A DNA stretch of 64,000 nucleotides from Aurelia coerulea (taxonomy: Eukaryota > Cnidaria > Scyphozoa > Semaeostomeae > Ulmaridae). The position numbers were made by a program, and so were the translations under genes. Under the pieces are notes generated by a model. The model was not told the DNA's origin. It ran no database searches and worked only from the letters and a program-made list of their open reading frames with translations. This document shows, in pieces, positions 33,466 to 44,530 of the stretch. The stretch lies in the NCBI GenBank assembly GCA_039566865.1, contig CM076943.1:35162663-35226662 (forward strand), read 5' to 3'. Each line of letters starts with the position of its first letter. Positions within the stretch are counted from its first letter, which is position 1.

Positions 33466-33924
33466 ATGCGAATACGTGTATGCACGGATCATAGATATCC
33501 ATACTGGTGTGGTGACGTAATCTCTGTTATGTCTGGCCTGCGTGACTAAGTGATGTCCAAACGCAGGTTGGTGCGCTGCCTTATTAATCCCCAAATCACC
33601 CCAAAATCGTTTTCTCTTTGTCCATTCATGTCGAGTCTTTGGACAATTTGAGCAACGTTTTTTGTCATTTTTAAGAAACTCCCTTCTAATTTCCAAAAAT
33701 CCAAGAATGTATTTAAGGCTTTCTGCTGCTGAATATTAAGTAATGAATCTTCAAAATCGGTCCAGTGTACAATTTATCGCAGCCTGCCAAAAATGCATAG
33801 TTTGTTTTGCCGCACCTAGCAGTTTTCTCTTTTAAGTTGTCCTTGAAGCATAAACCAGATGCTCAAAACACTCCCAAACCTTTCAATTACAGATCTAAAT
33901 GATGATTATTTTTATTTCTGTAAG

Positions 33925-34223
33925 GGTGATGGCACCACCAGGCGGTGCAACACACATAAACGTATTTGCAGAGTCTGCTCCAGAAGCTCCTAAACCAGTC
34001 AATAAATGCCAGGAGCAAAGAACCAAATCAAGTGTATTTGCAGGGCCTACAGATATGAATCCATCGCGTTCTCCAGCTGCTGTAGCACCTGCAAGGCAAA
34101 CAAGCACTAGTTCCCATGAAGAAAAGGCTGATCAGCACACTTCAACCAAGGTCCTTGCTCCACCTGGTGGAAAGAGCAACTTCTCAATCTTTGGAGGCTC
34201 TGCAGAGGAAGCAAAACCACCAG
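33925..34223 (+). CDS. Internal exon of a Jupiter/JPT (HN1) family microtubule-associated protein
   Basis: About 100 codons bounded by a 3' splice site (TTTTTATTTCTGTAAG) and a 5' splice site (CAG then GTACTA). It contains two family repeats, VMAPPGGATHINVFAES and VLAPPGGKSNFSIFGGS, separated by a SSVFAGPTDMNP segment that resembles the SNIFG block of JPT1/JPT2. The exon ends within KPPG, so a third PPGG repeat probably continues in the next exon. The sequence is otherwise Ser/Pro/Ala-rich and presumably disordered, as in the family. Known members bind microtubules and are cytoplasmic or nuclear. Other exons lie outside the window or beyond the repeats downstream. Confidence 0.7.
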
Positions 34224-34269
34224 GTACTATACCAGTACTTTGTACTATACCAGCACTTTTTGCATTTTT

Positions 34270-34342
34270 TCTTTGCTTGGACGCCTGTGAAATGGATATA
34301 CCTTTTGTTGGGCACATTGGGTTCACTGTATCCCTAAAGTTG
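34270..34342 (-). pseudogene. Short LINE-like coding fragment, left half
   Basis: Minus-strand codons NFRDTVNPMCPTKG match the C-terminal cysteine block of LINE family A. The coding continues on the other side of the composite at 59071-59115 (KFKHNF), so the pair brackets a 24.7-kb insertion. Confidence 0.6.
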
Positions 34343-34599
34343 GACCAGGTCCATAACGCGGAAACTGCGGAACAGAATTTTTCCGCGAGATGTAGCTCCG
34401 CGTTATTCACTGGCGTATTAGGCAAAAGTCCAAAACGCGGAAATTTTTTTCAAGCCCTGAAAATTACATTCTTAATTCAAAGTCATCCTTGGATCTTCGA
34501 AACACTTTTAAACAGTGCACTTGCGCTCCTCTTCAGGATCTGCCTACTATTGCATCGGTGTTGTTATTATTCATTTTGTCTAGGCCCATCGAGGTCAGT
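34343..34599 (+). repeat. Left terminal repeat of the composite element
   Basis: Matches the inverted right end (58815-59070). Characteristic phrases are TCCGCGAGATGTAGCTCCGC, CACTTTTAAACAGTGCACTT and TCTTCAGGATC. It is interrupted after 34599 by a LINE and resumes at 36024. Confidence 0.85.
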
Positions 34600-34600
34600 T

Positions 34601-34680
<80 letters not shown>

Positions 34681-34849
34681 TAATTTATTTAACGTAGGCT
34701 AAATATAAAAAAGAATAGCTAAATTGCAGCTAATTTAGGCCTACTTTACAAAATTTACAAATTAATTCCTAAACCTAACCAATAAAAACATTTAATGGAT
34801 TATTTACAAGATAACAATTTTATTTCATGCGGTAAAAACTGCCAAAGTT

Positions 34850-36020
34850 TATTTCCAAGGTAGGCTATGGTCTCAACTCCAAAGGACGTGGTTCGTACCT
34901 TTGGAATTTGAGCGTCATTGCCATGCCTTAGATTGCAGCTAATACCTCGCTCCGTAAAAATATCCTTCATGAAAGGTGGATTTAGATCAGACTTGTTTTA
35001 AAAATTTCCGTCATAAGCAACTGTAGGTTTCTTACATAGATGGGCACCGAATTGGTCTTCTCCATGAGAGAACCAAAATTATTTCCGTGATCCTTGTAAG
35101 CATATCTTCCAAATCTTTAACTTGGTGTAAAAAGGTGGGTGTAAAATTCTGTGATCTATTTCTTCTGATTGAGTGGCTTGAAACAAACTTTAGTTACTTA
35201 TCTTTAATTCTACCGTTGGACTTTTCAGAAGTTTTGAATATTTTTCGAAATTTCAGCGCATGTTTCATTTCAACGCATTTGAGGGTGTGACGTCATCAAA
35301 TTTCTAAATCATAAACCAGAAGAGTGACAGACTTTTGCTTGATACCATATTGTAGACATTCATAAACTATGGTTTTCTTCGAAATTATTTCATGTTGCTT
35401 CAAACAGTTTAGAAATTATGATGATTTTAAGTTTTTTTGAAAATTTTTCTTGAATTCTTGAAAAAGTAGAAAAACACTCTGATTCTGAAACTATTGAAGA
35501 TTCCAGAAAAGTCCAACGGTAGAATTATAGAGAAATAGCTAAAGTTTCTTTGAATTTATTCAATTCAAAGAAATAAGTAACTGAATTTTACACGTCAGCC
35601 TTTTTAAAGATTTGGAACCTATGCTATCCTTGTACGCAATGCGCAGTGCCCTTTCGTGAACATGATTTATTCTATGCTTTAAAGTTCTGTCATAAAACAT
35701 CCAAACAAGTGGACAGTAGCTAAAATGCGATAACACAAATGCTCTCATTAGCTGCATTAACTGATAGTGATCGATCAAAGGTTATACCGAGAAGAGTTTC
35801 CTCTCTACTTTCTTTCACACAGGCCTCGCCTATTTTGATGGTTATTTCATTATCTCCCTTCGCACCAAAAATCATTACATGGCATTTGTCTTCATTTAGC
35901 TTCATACAATTGTTTGGAAACCACTCAGTCATTTTAAAGGCATCATGTTCTAAATGCGCAATGACGGTTTCAATCCTAGGACCACACGCATAAATTGTTG
36001 TATCGTCCGCATAGTTACAG
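34850..36020 (-). pseudogene. LINE RT fragment (family F, copy 4), split
   Basis: Coding runs downward from a YADDTTIYACG-type catalytic block near 36000-36020, through MTEWFPNNCMKLNEDKCHVM (about 35930-35870) and FSYCPLVWMFYDR, to RVHERALRIAYKD at about 35640. After the MITE it resumes with LMEKTNSVPIYV and NLQLLMTEIFK near 35000-35090, followed by several frame breaks. The 5' end is truncated just upstream of the YADD, so the endonuclease and most of the RT are absent. Confidence 0.7.
35099..35625. mobile_element. 9-bp-TSD MITE, copy 2
   Basis: A 527-bp relative of 28583-29111 with target duplication ATCCTTGTA at 35090-35098 and 35626-35634. Removal restores the coding frame of the LINE between AYKD and the next block. 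Shared internal phrase: ATTCTACCGTTGGACTTT and its inverse. Confidence 0.88.
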
Positions 36021-36023
36021 AAT

Positions 36024-36357
36024 TCAGTGGCCTAACTATGAACAATGTTGACATTGTGTTGGCAAATTCAGAAGTAAAGCCACGTTCTCCGTTTAACTCA
36101 TCGGTAGGAAGAATCAAACAAACAGAAATTCATCTGTTTTTCCTTCAAACTTTGCTGAGAAAATTCTCGAAAAATTTCCGCGAGATTGAGTTCCGCGTTA
36201 TTCACTGGGTTATTAGGCAAAAGTCCATAACGCGGACTTGAAAAACGCGGAAAATTTTTTTCAAGCCCTGAAAATTACATTCTTGATTCAAGTCATCCAT
36301 GGATCTTCGAAGCACTTTTAAACAGTGCACTTGCGCCCCTCTTCAGGATTGGCCTAC
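36024..36357 (+). repeat. Left subterminal repeat of the composite, continued
   Basis: Resumes the repeat unit (AACAATGTTGACATTGTGTT, TTCATCTGTTTTTCCTTC) and begins the next tandem unit, ending at GGCCTACTA where LINE D sequence starts. Confidence 0.8.
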
Positions 36358-36826
36358 TAATTTGTCAAACACAAAGCTTGATCTTCTTCAGCGTCTACAA
36401 ACTAGAGCACGATCGCTAATAGAAGGCTCTAGATTAAAGGATGGGTGGAGTTGCAACTGGCTTTCAGTCTTAAACTTAATCAAATTTGACAGGGCCGTGA
36501 TGATTTAAAAAATAATGAATGGTCTCTGCCCGGACAACTTAAGAGGGAGGCTTGTTACCAGACCTCAATTATCTAACCATCGAACGAGAAATCAGTTAGA
36601 TCTGGACACCCCAAGACAGAACCTAAAATTCTCCAAAAGCAGTTTTTTCTACTCTGGTGCTAAAACGTGGAATGAAATCCCATTAGAAATCAGAATGAGT
36701 TCCACAATTAGCATATTCAAAAGGAAACTGAAGGAATTCCTAAACAATTAGCATCCTTTCCGAAGCACGATCCCTAGGAAGATCAGCAAATTTGTATTAT
36801 TTTATTTGTAAATAGATGTTTATTTT
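36358..36826 (+). pseudogene. LINE RT C-terminal fragment (family D, copy 1)
   Basis: Coding 36362-36751 with one stop (TAA at 36506-36508) between two open stretches: LLQRLQTRARSLIEGSRLKD, LIKFDRAVMI, then KIMNGLCPDNL, NHRTRNQLDLDTPRQNL, SSFFYSGAKTWNEIPLEI and FKRKLKEFL. The 3' UTR runs to about 36826. Relatives lie at 58040-58424 (-) and 63892-64000 (-). Only the extreme C-terminus is present. Confidence 0.75.
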
Positions 36827-36858
36827 GTGCACTAGAGTGGAAAGCAGAGTTACCTTAA
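36827..36858. repeat. Terminal inverted repeat remnant next to TTAA
   Basis: GTGCACTAGAGTGGAAAGCA through GAGTTACC, followed by TTAA at 36855-36858. It is the same end as in the TTAA element at 56375-58531. Its left partner is not visible nearby, so only one end survives here. Confidence 0.6.
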
Positions 36859-37665
36859 CGTGAGTGTATTCGAGATATTCAGCGCATTTACTTTACGAGA
36901 ATGGCCTATTATAATATATTCTGTCTTTGCGGGGTTAGGACTTAACTTATTTATTCTAATCCACTCCGAGAGGTTGAGCAATTCCGGTTGCGCCTCTAAG
37001 ACCAGTTTCTCAACATCATCCGATGCGATTGTTACATTTGTATCATCGGCATAGATACTTGCTTGGGAAAATTTCAAACACTTCTCGAAGTCGTTTAGAT
37101 ATATGATAAAAAGGAGAGGACCTAAGCAGGAACCTTGAGGTATGCCACACGTTACCTCACTTGTCATTGATCTCTGTCCATTTACAGAGCAAAATTGCTT
37201 CCTATGATCTAAATAGGACTGAAACCAGTTCCCAGCGTTGCCCCTTATACCGTATCTGCACAATTTTTTGACCATTATTTTGTGATCGACCGTATCAAAT
37301 GCTTTCTTTAGGTCAAGAAATATGGTCAAGTTCAATTTTTTACTGTCAATATTTTCATACCAAAAATCGGTACTGCATATCAAGGATGTTATTGTGGAGT
37401 ATAGTTTACGAAAAGCTGACTGATTCTTGGTGATTACATTATTTTCAAGAAGGAAATCAAACATCTGATCGTGTACTATCCGCTCCAGGATCCTAGAAAA
37501 AATTGAAATAACTGAAATGGGCCTATAATTGTTTACATCCTTTTTTGCACCTGATTTAAATATAGGAGTTACTCTTGCAAGTTTCCAAATGTCTGGGAAT
37601 ATACCGTTTTTTAATGATGAATTGAATATCATCATCAAAGGCTTTGACACTTTGAACCATTGCAT
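36859..37665 (-). pseudogene. LINE C reverse transcriptase domain
   Basis: About 265 codons starting near PLMMIFNSSLKNGIFPDIWK. RT blocks: NYRPISVISIFSRILERIV, FLDLKKAFDTVDHKI (motif A with Asp), GIPQGSCLGPLLFIIYLNDF (motif B), ASIYADDTNV (motif C YADD), and LSEWIRINKLSPNPAKTEY. Catalytic residues are intact, but the domain is cut off at the TTAA junction, so the thumb and C-terminus are gone. Confidence 0.85.
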
Positions 37666-39960
37666 CTATTGATTGGGAGCAAGTTTTAGGAACTTCTGAC
37701 GAAGTTAATGAACTTGTTGAGACATTTTCGAATGTGTTTTCCCTTGTGATAGAGAAGCACGCCCCTCTTCGTCAAATTCGAGTATCAGAAAAGTATTGTC
37801 CGTGGATGGATGCTGATCTAAAGAGACTGATCAGGACCAGAGATCGACTGAAAAGATATGCAGTGAAACACAAATCACAGGCTTTGATGAGTTCTTATAG
37901 GCAATGTAGAAATCAGGTAAATACCCTGAATGTTGCGCTGAAAAGGCAATATTTCTCTGATAAAATCTTACAGCAGAAGGGTAACATGAAGGAATCATGG
38001 CAGACTATCAATCAACTACTCAATAAAAAGTCAAAGTCGACAAACATAGATAGTTTGAAAGATTCTAACCAAACTGAGTTCTTTTGTTCTGTTGGGAAGA
38101 AATTAGCCGCTGATATTGATGTTACCCCTAATCCGCTTCTGTTGGGAGAATATAACATTAATGACGGTGAGAAGACTTTTAACATGAGGGCAATTAACGA
38201 AGAAGACATCCAAAAAGCAATGGCTAAGATCAAACTAATGAAAAGCTTTGGCAATGACAATGTCTCTGGATACTTTCTAAAGATTGCATTTCCAGTAATT
38301 TCTAGTAGTTTAGTGCAAATATTTAACGTTTCTATTGAAACCAGTACCTTTCCCGATGCTTGGAAAATTGCTAGAGTTACTCCGATTTACAAAGAAGGGG
38401 AAAAGTCAGAAAAATCGAACTATAGACCAATTTCTGTATTGCCTGTCATATCTAGGCTATTTGAGAAACTTATCTTTGACCAGTTGTACCAGTACATGAA
38501 TGAGAATGGATTTCTGTCACCAGACCAGTCTGGTTTCAGAGCTCTACACTCAACTATAACTTGCTTGCTGAAATGCACAGATGATTGGTATAACGGCATG
38601 GATAAGGGAATTTTGACTGGCATGATCTTTATTGATCTCAAAAATGCTTTTGACACGGTTGATCATGAAATTATTTGCCAAAAACTCGCGCACTATGGTG
38701 TGCTAAGTAGGGAGCTACCTTGGTTCAAGTCCTATCTCGCTAACAGAAAGCAGTATTGTCGAGTAAATGGTGTAGATTCTAATATGGGGAGCATCGAGGT
38801 GGGAGTCCCACAGGGCTCTTGTCTCGGTCCACTCCTATTTTTAGTGTACATAAATGACCTTTCATGCGTTATAAAGAACTCTAAAGTGTCTATGTATGCT
38901 GATGATACAAGTATTTATCATTTTTCGAAAGACATTACTCAGTTGACCGAGGCTATCAATGAAGATCTACGGAAACTTGATAAGTGGCTGAAGGGGAACA
39001 AACTATCCCTCAACGTAACTAAAACCCATTCTATGTTAATTACCACCAAACATAAGAAGAAGCATCTAGAGATTTCAAATCAAACTTTCCAACCTTCCAT
39101 TCGCGAGACTAGAGTCGAAGTTGGAAGTAATACTAAGTTCTAAGGTGTTCAAATAGACGAAAATCTCACATGGAAGGACCAAATTAAAACAGTCACTGCG
39201 AAAGCTTCCCGAGCTATCGGCTTCTTGAAATACGCCAAAAAGTATCTTCCTGCTGGAGTTGTGAAGACTCTCTATAGCAGCATTGTGGAGCCTCATTTCC
39301 AATACTGTTGTTCTGTTTGGGGTTGCTGCAATTCCACCGACATCTTACAGTTGCAGAGACTTCAAAACAGAGCAGCTCGTGTTGTGACCAATAGTCAGTT
39401 CGATGCTCCAAGTAAACCCTTGATACAAAGTTTAGGTTGGCACACGATTAAGGAGCTGATAGATAGACAGACGAAACTAATGGTTTTTAAATGCATCAAC
39501 GACCTTGCTCCTACCTATCTTTGCAATCTTTTCACCAAAAAAGCTGATTGCACCGAGCGTAGCCTACGAAATACAAACACTGACTTAAGGCTGCCTTTGA
39601 AAAGTTCCGCTAATGGACAAAAATGCTTTTCATTCAAGGGTGCAGAAAGCTGGAACAGCCTTTCAACTGAGGTTAAACAGGCATCTTCGGTCAATGCCTT
39701 CAAGAGCCATATTTAGCGTAGACTGCTGTGCAGATAATATATTTTAGATACCTTGTAAATTGATTTTAACACTGATCATTATTTCTAACATTGTTTTTAA
39801 TAGATTAATTAGACTTTGACATATTGTAAATAGGTTTTTTCTTTCCTTTGTATTATATTATTATTATTGTATTGTATCGTTAGATGGAGGGCCCCTTGAA
39901 AATCAGTACTTGCTGAAGGGCTACCCTCCCTAAATATGTGAAATCAAATCAAATCAAAAT
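37666..39960 (+). mobile_element. LINE family B, copy 1, with ATCAA-repeat tail
   Basis: A plus-strand LINE inserted in LINE C. The coding part ends at 39716. The 3' UTR ends in a repeat of GAAATCAAATCAAATCAAA (about 39935-39960). The 5' end is truncated within the linker between endonuclease and RT. Confidence 0.8.
37669..39716 (+). pseudogene. LINE B linker, reverse transcriptase and C-terminus with one nonsense codon
   Basis: A single frame of about 680 codons broken only by TAA at 39141-39143. Order: linker (LFRQ-like HAPLRQIRV, WMDADLKRLI), FGNDNVSGYFLKIAFP, WKIARVTPIY, NYRPISVLPVISRLFEKLI, FIDLKNAFDTVDHEI (motif A), VPQGSCLGPLLFLVYINDL (motif B), SMYADDTSIY (motif C), then after the stop GVQIDENLTW, HFQYCCSVWG and FKGAESWNSLS. 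The stop replaces a residue just before the conserved GV. RT residues are complete, and the endonuclease is absent by 5' truncation. Confidence 0.85.
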
Positions 39961-39961
39961 C

Positions 39962-40687
39962 AAGTCTCCAGGTACATGGAGGGGAACATCTCGAGAGAAG
40001 CTGTACACAGAGCTTAGTTGGGAGTCACTGAGTTCCCGAAGATGGAGTAGACGCCTTACCTTGTTCTACAAGTTTGTAAATAATCTTAGTCCCGAGTATA
40101 CAGTTGAACCAATTCCCCCTCTTCATCATTCGCAGTACCGTCTTCGCGACCAGGATGTCATCGGGCAATTAAAGGCAAGAACAGAAAAATTCAAGTCTAG
40201 CTTCTATCCAAACTGTTTATCCGAATGGAATAAGCTTGAGCCTGAATTGAGACTTGCGCCTTCTATTGCTGTTTTTAAGAAAAAGCTGTTATCAATAATC
40301 CGCCCCCCTGCCAAATCTGTTTTTGGAATTCACGATCCAATAGGATTATCCTACCTTACACAACTTAGGGTTGGTCTCAGCAAGTTAAATTTCCATGAAT
40401 TCAAGCATAATTTTAGGGATACAATAAACCCGATGTGCCCAACAAACGATGGCATTGAGGACACTGAGCACTTTTTGTTGCTCTGCCCTTCTTTTGATGT
40501 TCAACGACAACATCTTCTCGCTGAAATTGTTGAATTATTACGACCATTTGCACAATTCACCAATCTTTCAAACGATTCTTTGACACATCTTTTATTGTAT
40601 GGTGATCAAGACCTTTCTGATGAGTTGAACAGAAATATACTCGAATTAACTTTACGTTTCATCCACGAAACTGGTCGCTTTGATTAA
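39962..40687 (+). pseudogene. LINE A C-terminal fragment
   Basis: About 240 open codons matching 1445-2100 in translation: GTWRGTSREKLYTELSWESL, LFYKFVNNLSPEYT, SSFYPNCLSEWNKL, FRDTINPMCPTNDGIEDTEH (with the following LLLC) and LRFIHETGRFD at the end. It lies downstream of all RT catalytic motifs. The first codons before 39962 belong to the LINE B tail. Confidence 0.8.
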
Positions 40688-41081
40688 TCTTTTGAGATTA
40701 CAGCTATGTACTAAGCAACCACCAAGTCCTTTATCGTAAATAGCTCTTTCCTTTGTAAATTCTGTTTCACATCAGATGTCGGCCATTTTACCTTCCTAAA
40801 TCAACAATTAAACAATTTGCACTCGTGACATCTTTCAAATCCATTTAAACCCTGACCTGACATCTGATATGAGACAGAATCTAGTATAGTATCGATTAAT
40901 CTTTAATTGTTTCGTCGTTTCGTAATGTGTCTGTATACAGTTTAGTGTTTCATGTTTTTATATATTGGCCATGAGGTAGTCATTGTATTTCGCTCCCCAT
41001 GGTATCGTACCTGTAGTGTTGTATAGTAGTTTAGATAGGTATAGATTATTGTAAAATTTTATATTTGAATAAAAAAAAACA
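39962..41081 (+). mobile_element. LINE family A, copy 2
   Basis: A plus-strand 3' fragment: coding to 40687, then a 3' UTR ending in AATAAAAAAAAA (41068-41079). It abuts LINE C sequence at CATCTTTGAC. Confidence 0.75.
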
Positions 41082-41786
41082 TCTTTGACAATGGCTGTGG
41101 GTACTGTATCGGGACCAGCTGCGTTTCCGCTTTTTAGCTGTTTAATTGCATTCACTATGAAAACATCGTCAACAGTTTTAGATTCCATTTCCTTTAGCTC
41201 TGGCTTGATGTTTTGGAGACAGTTATCACCTGGCTTAGAGACAATTTTCTTTGCCAAGTTTGGACCAACTGAGACGAAATGCTGGTTTAAAGCCTTCAGA
41301 ATGTCACGCTCTCGAGTGAGACATTTACCCTCTACTTCCACGCTCGAAAGTTTCACTGAATTTTCATTTTTGTCTAATACTTTGTTGATGGTTTTCCACA
41401 TTTTTTTTTGGATTTCCTTTATTTTCATCGATGAGTCCATGATAATAGTCCCTAATTGCATTACGCATCTCTCTTGTTACTTGATTACGTAATCGTTTGT
41501 AAGCAGGCCACTTTTCAGGATATTTCTCAGCTTCTTGTTTCAGCGTGTCCCTTTCCATCATAAGATTTTTAAGAGAAGCAGTGAGCCAAGGAGCAAACTG
41601 GCTACGAACCCTTTTCTTCCTTACTGGAGCATGAAGATTTAAGATCGATTCGAAAATCTCCTGAAATGTGGCTGCCATACTTACAGGGTCATTATTGAAT
41701 GGACTAAGGATGGTTTCCCAGTCAATCTGTTGTAAGTCTTGACGGAAGAGCATTTTATCATATTTTTTCTTGTTGCGAGACTCAAC
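41082..41786 (-). pseudogene. LINE C linker between endonuclease and RT
   Basis: Two overlapping frames. The upstream one (41364-41753) has LNLHAPVRKKRVRSQFAPWL and LKNLMMERDTLK. The downstream one (41082-about 41400) has WKTINKVLDKNENS, TRERDILKALNQHF and AAGPDTVPTAIVKD. The frame change falls at the T run near 41401-41409, which looks like a homopolymer slip. This region conventionally connects the APE endonuclease to the RT. Confidence 0.8.
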
Positions 41787-41798
41787 AATTTTTTGTTT

Positions 41799-43766
41799 TT
41801 GTTTTTGTTTTTTTTTTTTTTTTTTTTATAACAAATAAGATTTAAAATACATTAAACAAAACACTACAATTTCAATTTAAACTGTTGGGGTGAGAGGCAA
41901 AAAACCAAGGTTATCGTGTTGCCTCTCACACCACAACCCTATTTACAATATTTATATTTTCAAGCAAAGGAAAGTTAAACTATACACACAGAAATGAATG
42001 AAGTCAACGGACAACGTATTCAGGGCAAATAGACAGGAGAATAGTCCAACAATCCGAGAATCCGCCCAATCCCCCATGCCACAAAGACAAACATTAGGCG
42101 AATTTCCAGACCGCTGGAGAACATCCCCTGTCTAAGAGTAAAAATATATAGTTTTAGATTCCTTATCTAAATCGATTTGTGTTTTTGATGTACCTGACAG
42201 TACATTGTAGAATCATTTTGTTGGCTATTGTGTTGTAGGTTTTGCTACCAAAAAGTAATAAATCACATAAATGATCATCAGGTAATTGAGTTACATCGTT
42301 GTTTACAATGTTAGATAGTTCTTCAAGCAGGATATCCCTATGGTGTAAGTACGATTGACAGTGCAGGAAGAAATGGGCAATTGATTCCACTGCCACATTG
42401 CATGTACACATTGGGTTGTTGCGGCCAAAATTGTGCTCAAATCTATGTTCGTTCAGGTCACTAAACCTAACGCGAAGTCTAGTTATGAGTGCTGAGTCAT
42501 GGCTGTTAGTGATTCCATGCATGAGGTTTTTTTGAGGCCTTATAATGGAAATCAATGATTTTTTGAACTGAGTTATTGTCGTAGAGGTTCTTATTTCAGA
42601 ATCTAAGCCATTCCATATTTTTACACAAGAAGGAAAGAAGCTCTTGGAGTATCTCGTGGTATTTACCTTGTCCTCCCTAAAAGCTCTTTGGTGTCGTAAG
42701 TTATACTGTGTGTCATTTCTTGCTGGGATACAGTCTCTCAAGTATTGGGGAGTTTGATCATTGACAATTTTGTAAAAGAGGCACAACCTTCGATACCATC
42801 TTCTGTTACTGAGTGATTCCCAGCCGAGTTCCTCAAGTAATCTGTCAGTATTAGTTCCACTCCATGCCCCGCTGACGGCTAAGGCTGCTTGATATTGCGT
42901 GGACTCTAGCTTGCGGGAAAGAGGCATGCTTTGCTCATGGTAAATTACATCGCCATAGTCGAGATGTGGCCTGACATACAGCTTGTACATTTGATCAAGA
43001 ACATCTCGTGATACGTATTTCGAGAGGAATCGGATAATTCCTATCCCTCGCTTGGCCTTAATAATTGCTGCTCTTACATGTTCAGTAAAACTAAGTTTTT
43101 CGTCCAATATCATACCAAGATGCTTGTGACTTCCTTCAGAAACAAGTTGGCAATCATTGAAAATCAGAGGGGGGTGTTGCTTTTTGGAAGTTTTTGTGGA
43201 GAAAATTACTTCTTTTGCCTGCTTAGAAGGATCTGGATTGAAGCTCATCTTCCATTTATAAGCCCAGTTTTGAATAACTGACAAATCATTGTTTAGGGCG
43301 TCAGCTGTCCCGTTTATGTTGCTGACCCGCTTAAAAAGAGAAGTATCATCTGCAAAAAGTTTTACTTTTGAGGCCACGCCGTCTGCCAAATCGTTTATAT
43401 AAACGAGGAAAAACAATGGTCCAAGGACTGATCCTTGAGGAACACCAGCCTCGATTCGCTCCCAAGAAGACATCTTGCCATTCAAGACAACACGTTGATA
43501 TCTGTCAGCAAGAAAATTTTGTATCAATGAGTATAGTGGCCCGTGGATGCCATTAGATTTCAATTTTAGCAAGAGACCATCATGCCATACCCTATCAAAC
43601 GCTTTTGATATATCCAGAAAGACAGCCCTCGTTTCCATACGATCCTCAAAGCCAGTATATATCTCATGGGTTATCGCCAATAATTGGTTGATGGTAGAAT
43701 CACCTGGGCGGAAGCCAGATTGGTTGGGAGATATTAGTTCATTATCAGTTCATAATATTAGTTCAT
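41799..43766 (-). mobile_element. LINE family A, copy 3
   Basis: Inserted in LINE C with the 12-bp duplication AATTTTTTGTTT (41787-41798 and 43767-43778). Its poly(A) tail is the T-rich tract at 41799-41827. The 5' end is truncated within the RT fingers. Confidence 0.88.
42163..43745 (-). CDS. LINE A reverse transcriptase, nearly complete RT domain
   Basis: An open frame of about 525 codons with no stop. Order: LISPNQSGFRPGDSTINQLL, VFLDISKAFDRVWHDGLLLK (motif A), GVPQGSVLGPLFFLVYINDL (motif B), KLFADDTSLF (FADD, motif C), HLGMILDEKLSF, PHLDYGDVIYH, ELGWESLSNRRWYRRL and the C-terminal NPMCTCNVAVESIAHFFLHC cysteine-histidine block. It is the longest copy of this family here and keeps all RT catalytic aspartates. 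Missing the endonuclease and the start of RT, it is probably inactive despite the open frame. Confidence 0.87.
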
Positions 43767-43778
43767 AATTTTTTGTTT

Positions 43779-44530
43779 ATTTCCTTTACGTCGCCAAGCA
43801 TTTATTTTCCGAATACCATACACCAGATAATGGTCAACCATCCCAGTTCTTATTACATCTGCTTCTATGATATATTTTGGATTGGTGGAAGAGAAATGGT
43901 CAATAAGCGTCTTACTTACATTTTGCTCACCAGATTCAGTGGTGGTCATGGCAACCCGCGTAAAACCCTTAATCAATTGCTCAAGTTGGTACTCAGAGTA
44001 AATCAACTTGAGCTTCTTGGCATTTGCGTTTTTTTGCGTTTTTGAAATCACAGTTTATGTCCCCAATCAAAATTACTTCCTTATCTTCTTTATCTTGATT
44101 TTTTAAAATTTCTCTAAGGTTTTCGAATGCAGTGTAATCGACACCGGCAGTTGTATACCAGCAGACAATGTGAAAAGGCCTTGCATGATTACTGGGTGAT
44201 ACCTCAAGAGCTATGAGCTCAAGCTCATTACTTGCTACCTTAATCGTGGCTTCAGGGAGACTTTCTTTCACGTACATCGCAACCCCTCCTCCTTTTGCAT
44301 CTCTATCATTGCGGTAAATCCTATATCCTTCAATAGAAACTACAGAGTCAGGGACAGTTTTGGCAAGACGTGTCTCGCTTAGGCCTATAACATCGATATC
44401 ATTATTGTGAAGGACTAGCTCCAGCTCTGATTTATGTTTTCGAAGGGAAACTATATTTAAGAAGGCGATTTTTAAACCATTTCTCTTCCTTAGATGACTT
44501 GTACTACTGTTGATATTAGTTTTGACAACC
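43779..44530 (-). pseudogene. LINE C APE-type endonuclease
   Basis: Coding downward from about 44530: HLRKRNGLKIAFLNIVSLRK (start of the fold), IDVIGLSETRL (catalytic Glu region), YRNDRDAKGGGVAMYVKE, VCWYTTAG, VILIGDINCDFKN (GDxNxD block), then RTGMVDHYLVYGIRK (conserved SDH-like position reads VDH) and KINAWRRKGNKQK. A frame change occurs near 44040. The landmarks identify an apurinic-type nuclease that nicks target DNA. Coding continues into the linker after the LINE A insertion. Confidence 0.8.

Larger units (their letters stand above)
34600..36023 (-). mobile_element. LINE family F, copy 4, with (ATC)n tail
   Basis: Inserted with the 5-bp duplication TCAGT (34595-34599 and 36024-36028). 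Its 3' tail is an ATC repeat of about 28 units (34600-34681). It is interrupted by the 9-bp-TSD MITE at 35099-35625. The composite repeat resumes seamlessly at GGCCTAACTATG. Confidence 0.85.

Noticed and set aside
34489..34683. Histidine-rich or isoleucine-rich open frames
   Set aside because: They are translations of the (ATC)n tail of LINE F, not proteins.
37600..37735. Head-to-head LINE C/LINE B junction as a twin-priming inversion
   Set aside because: The two pieces are different families and overlap in RT content, so one inserted beside or into the other rather than arising from one inverted cDNA.
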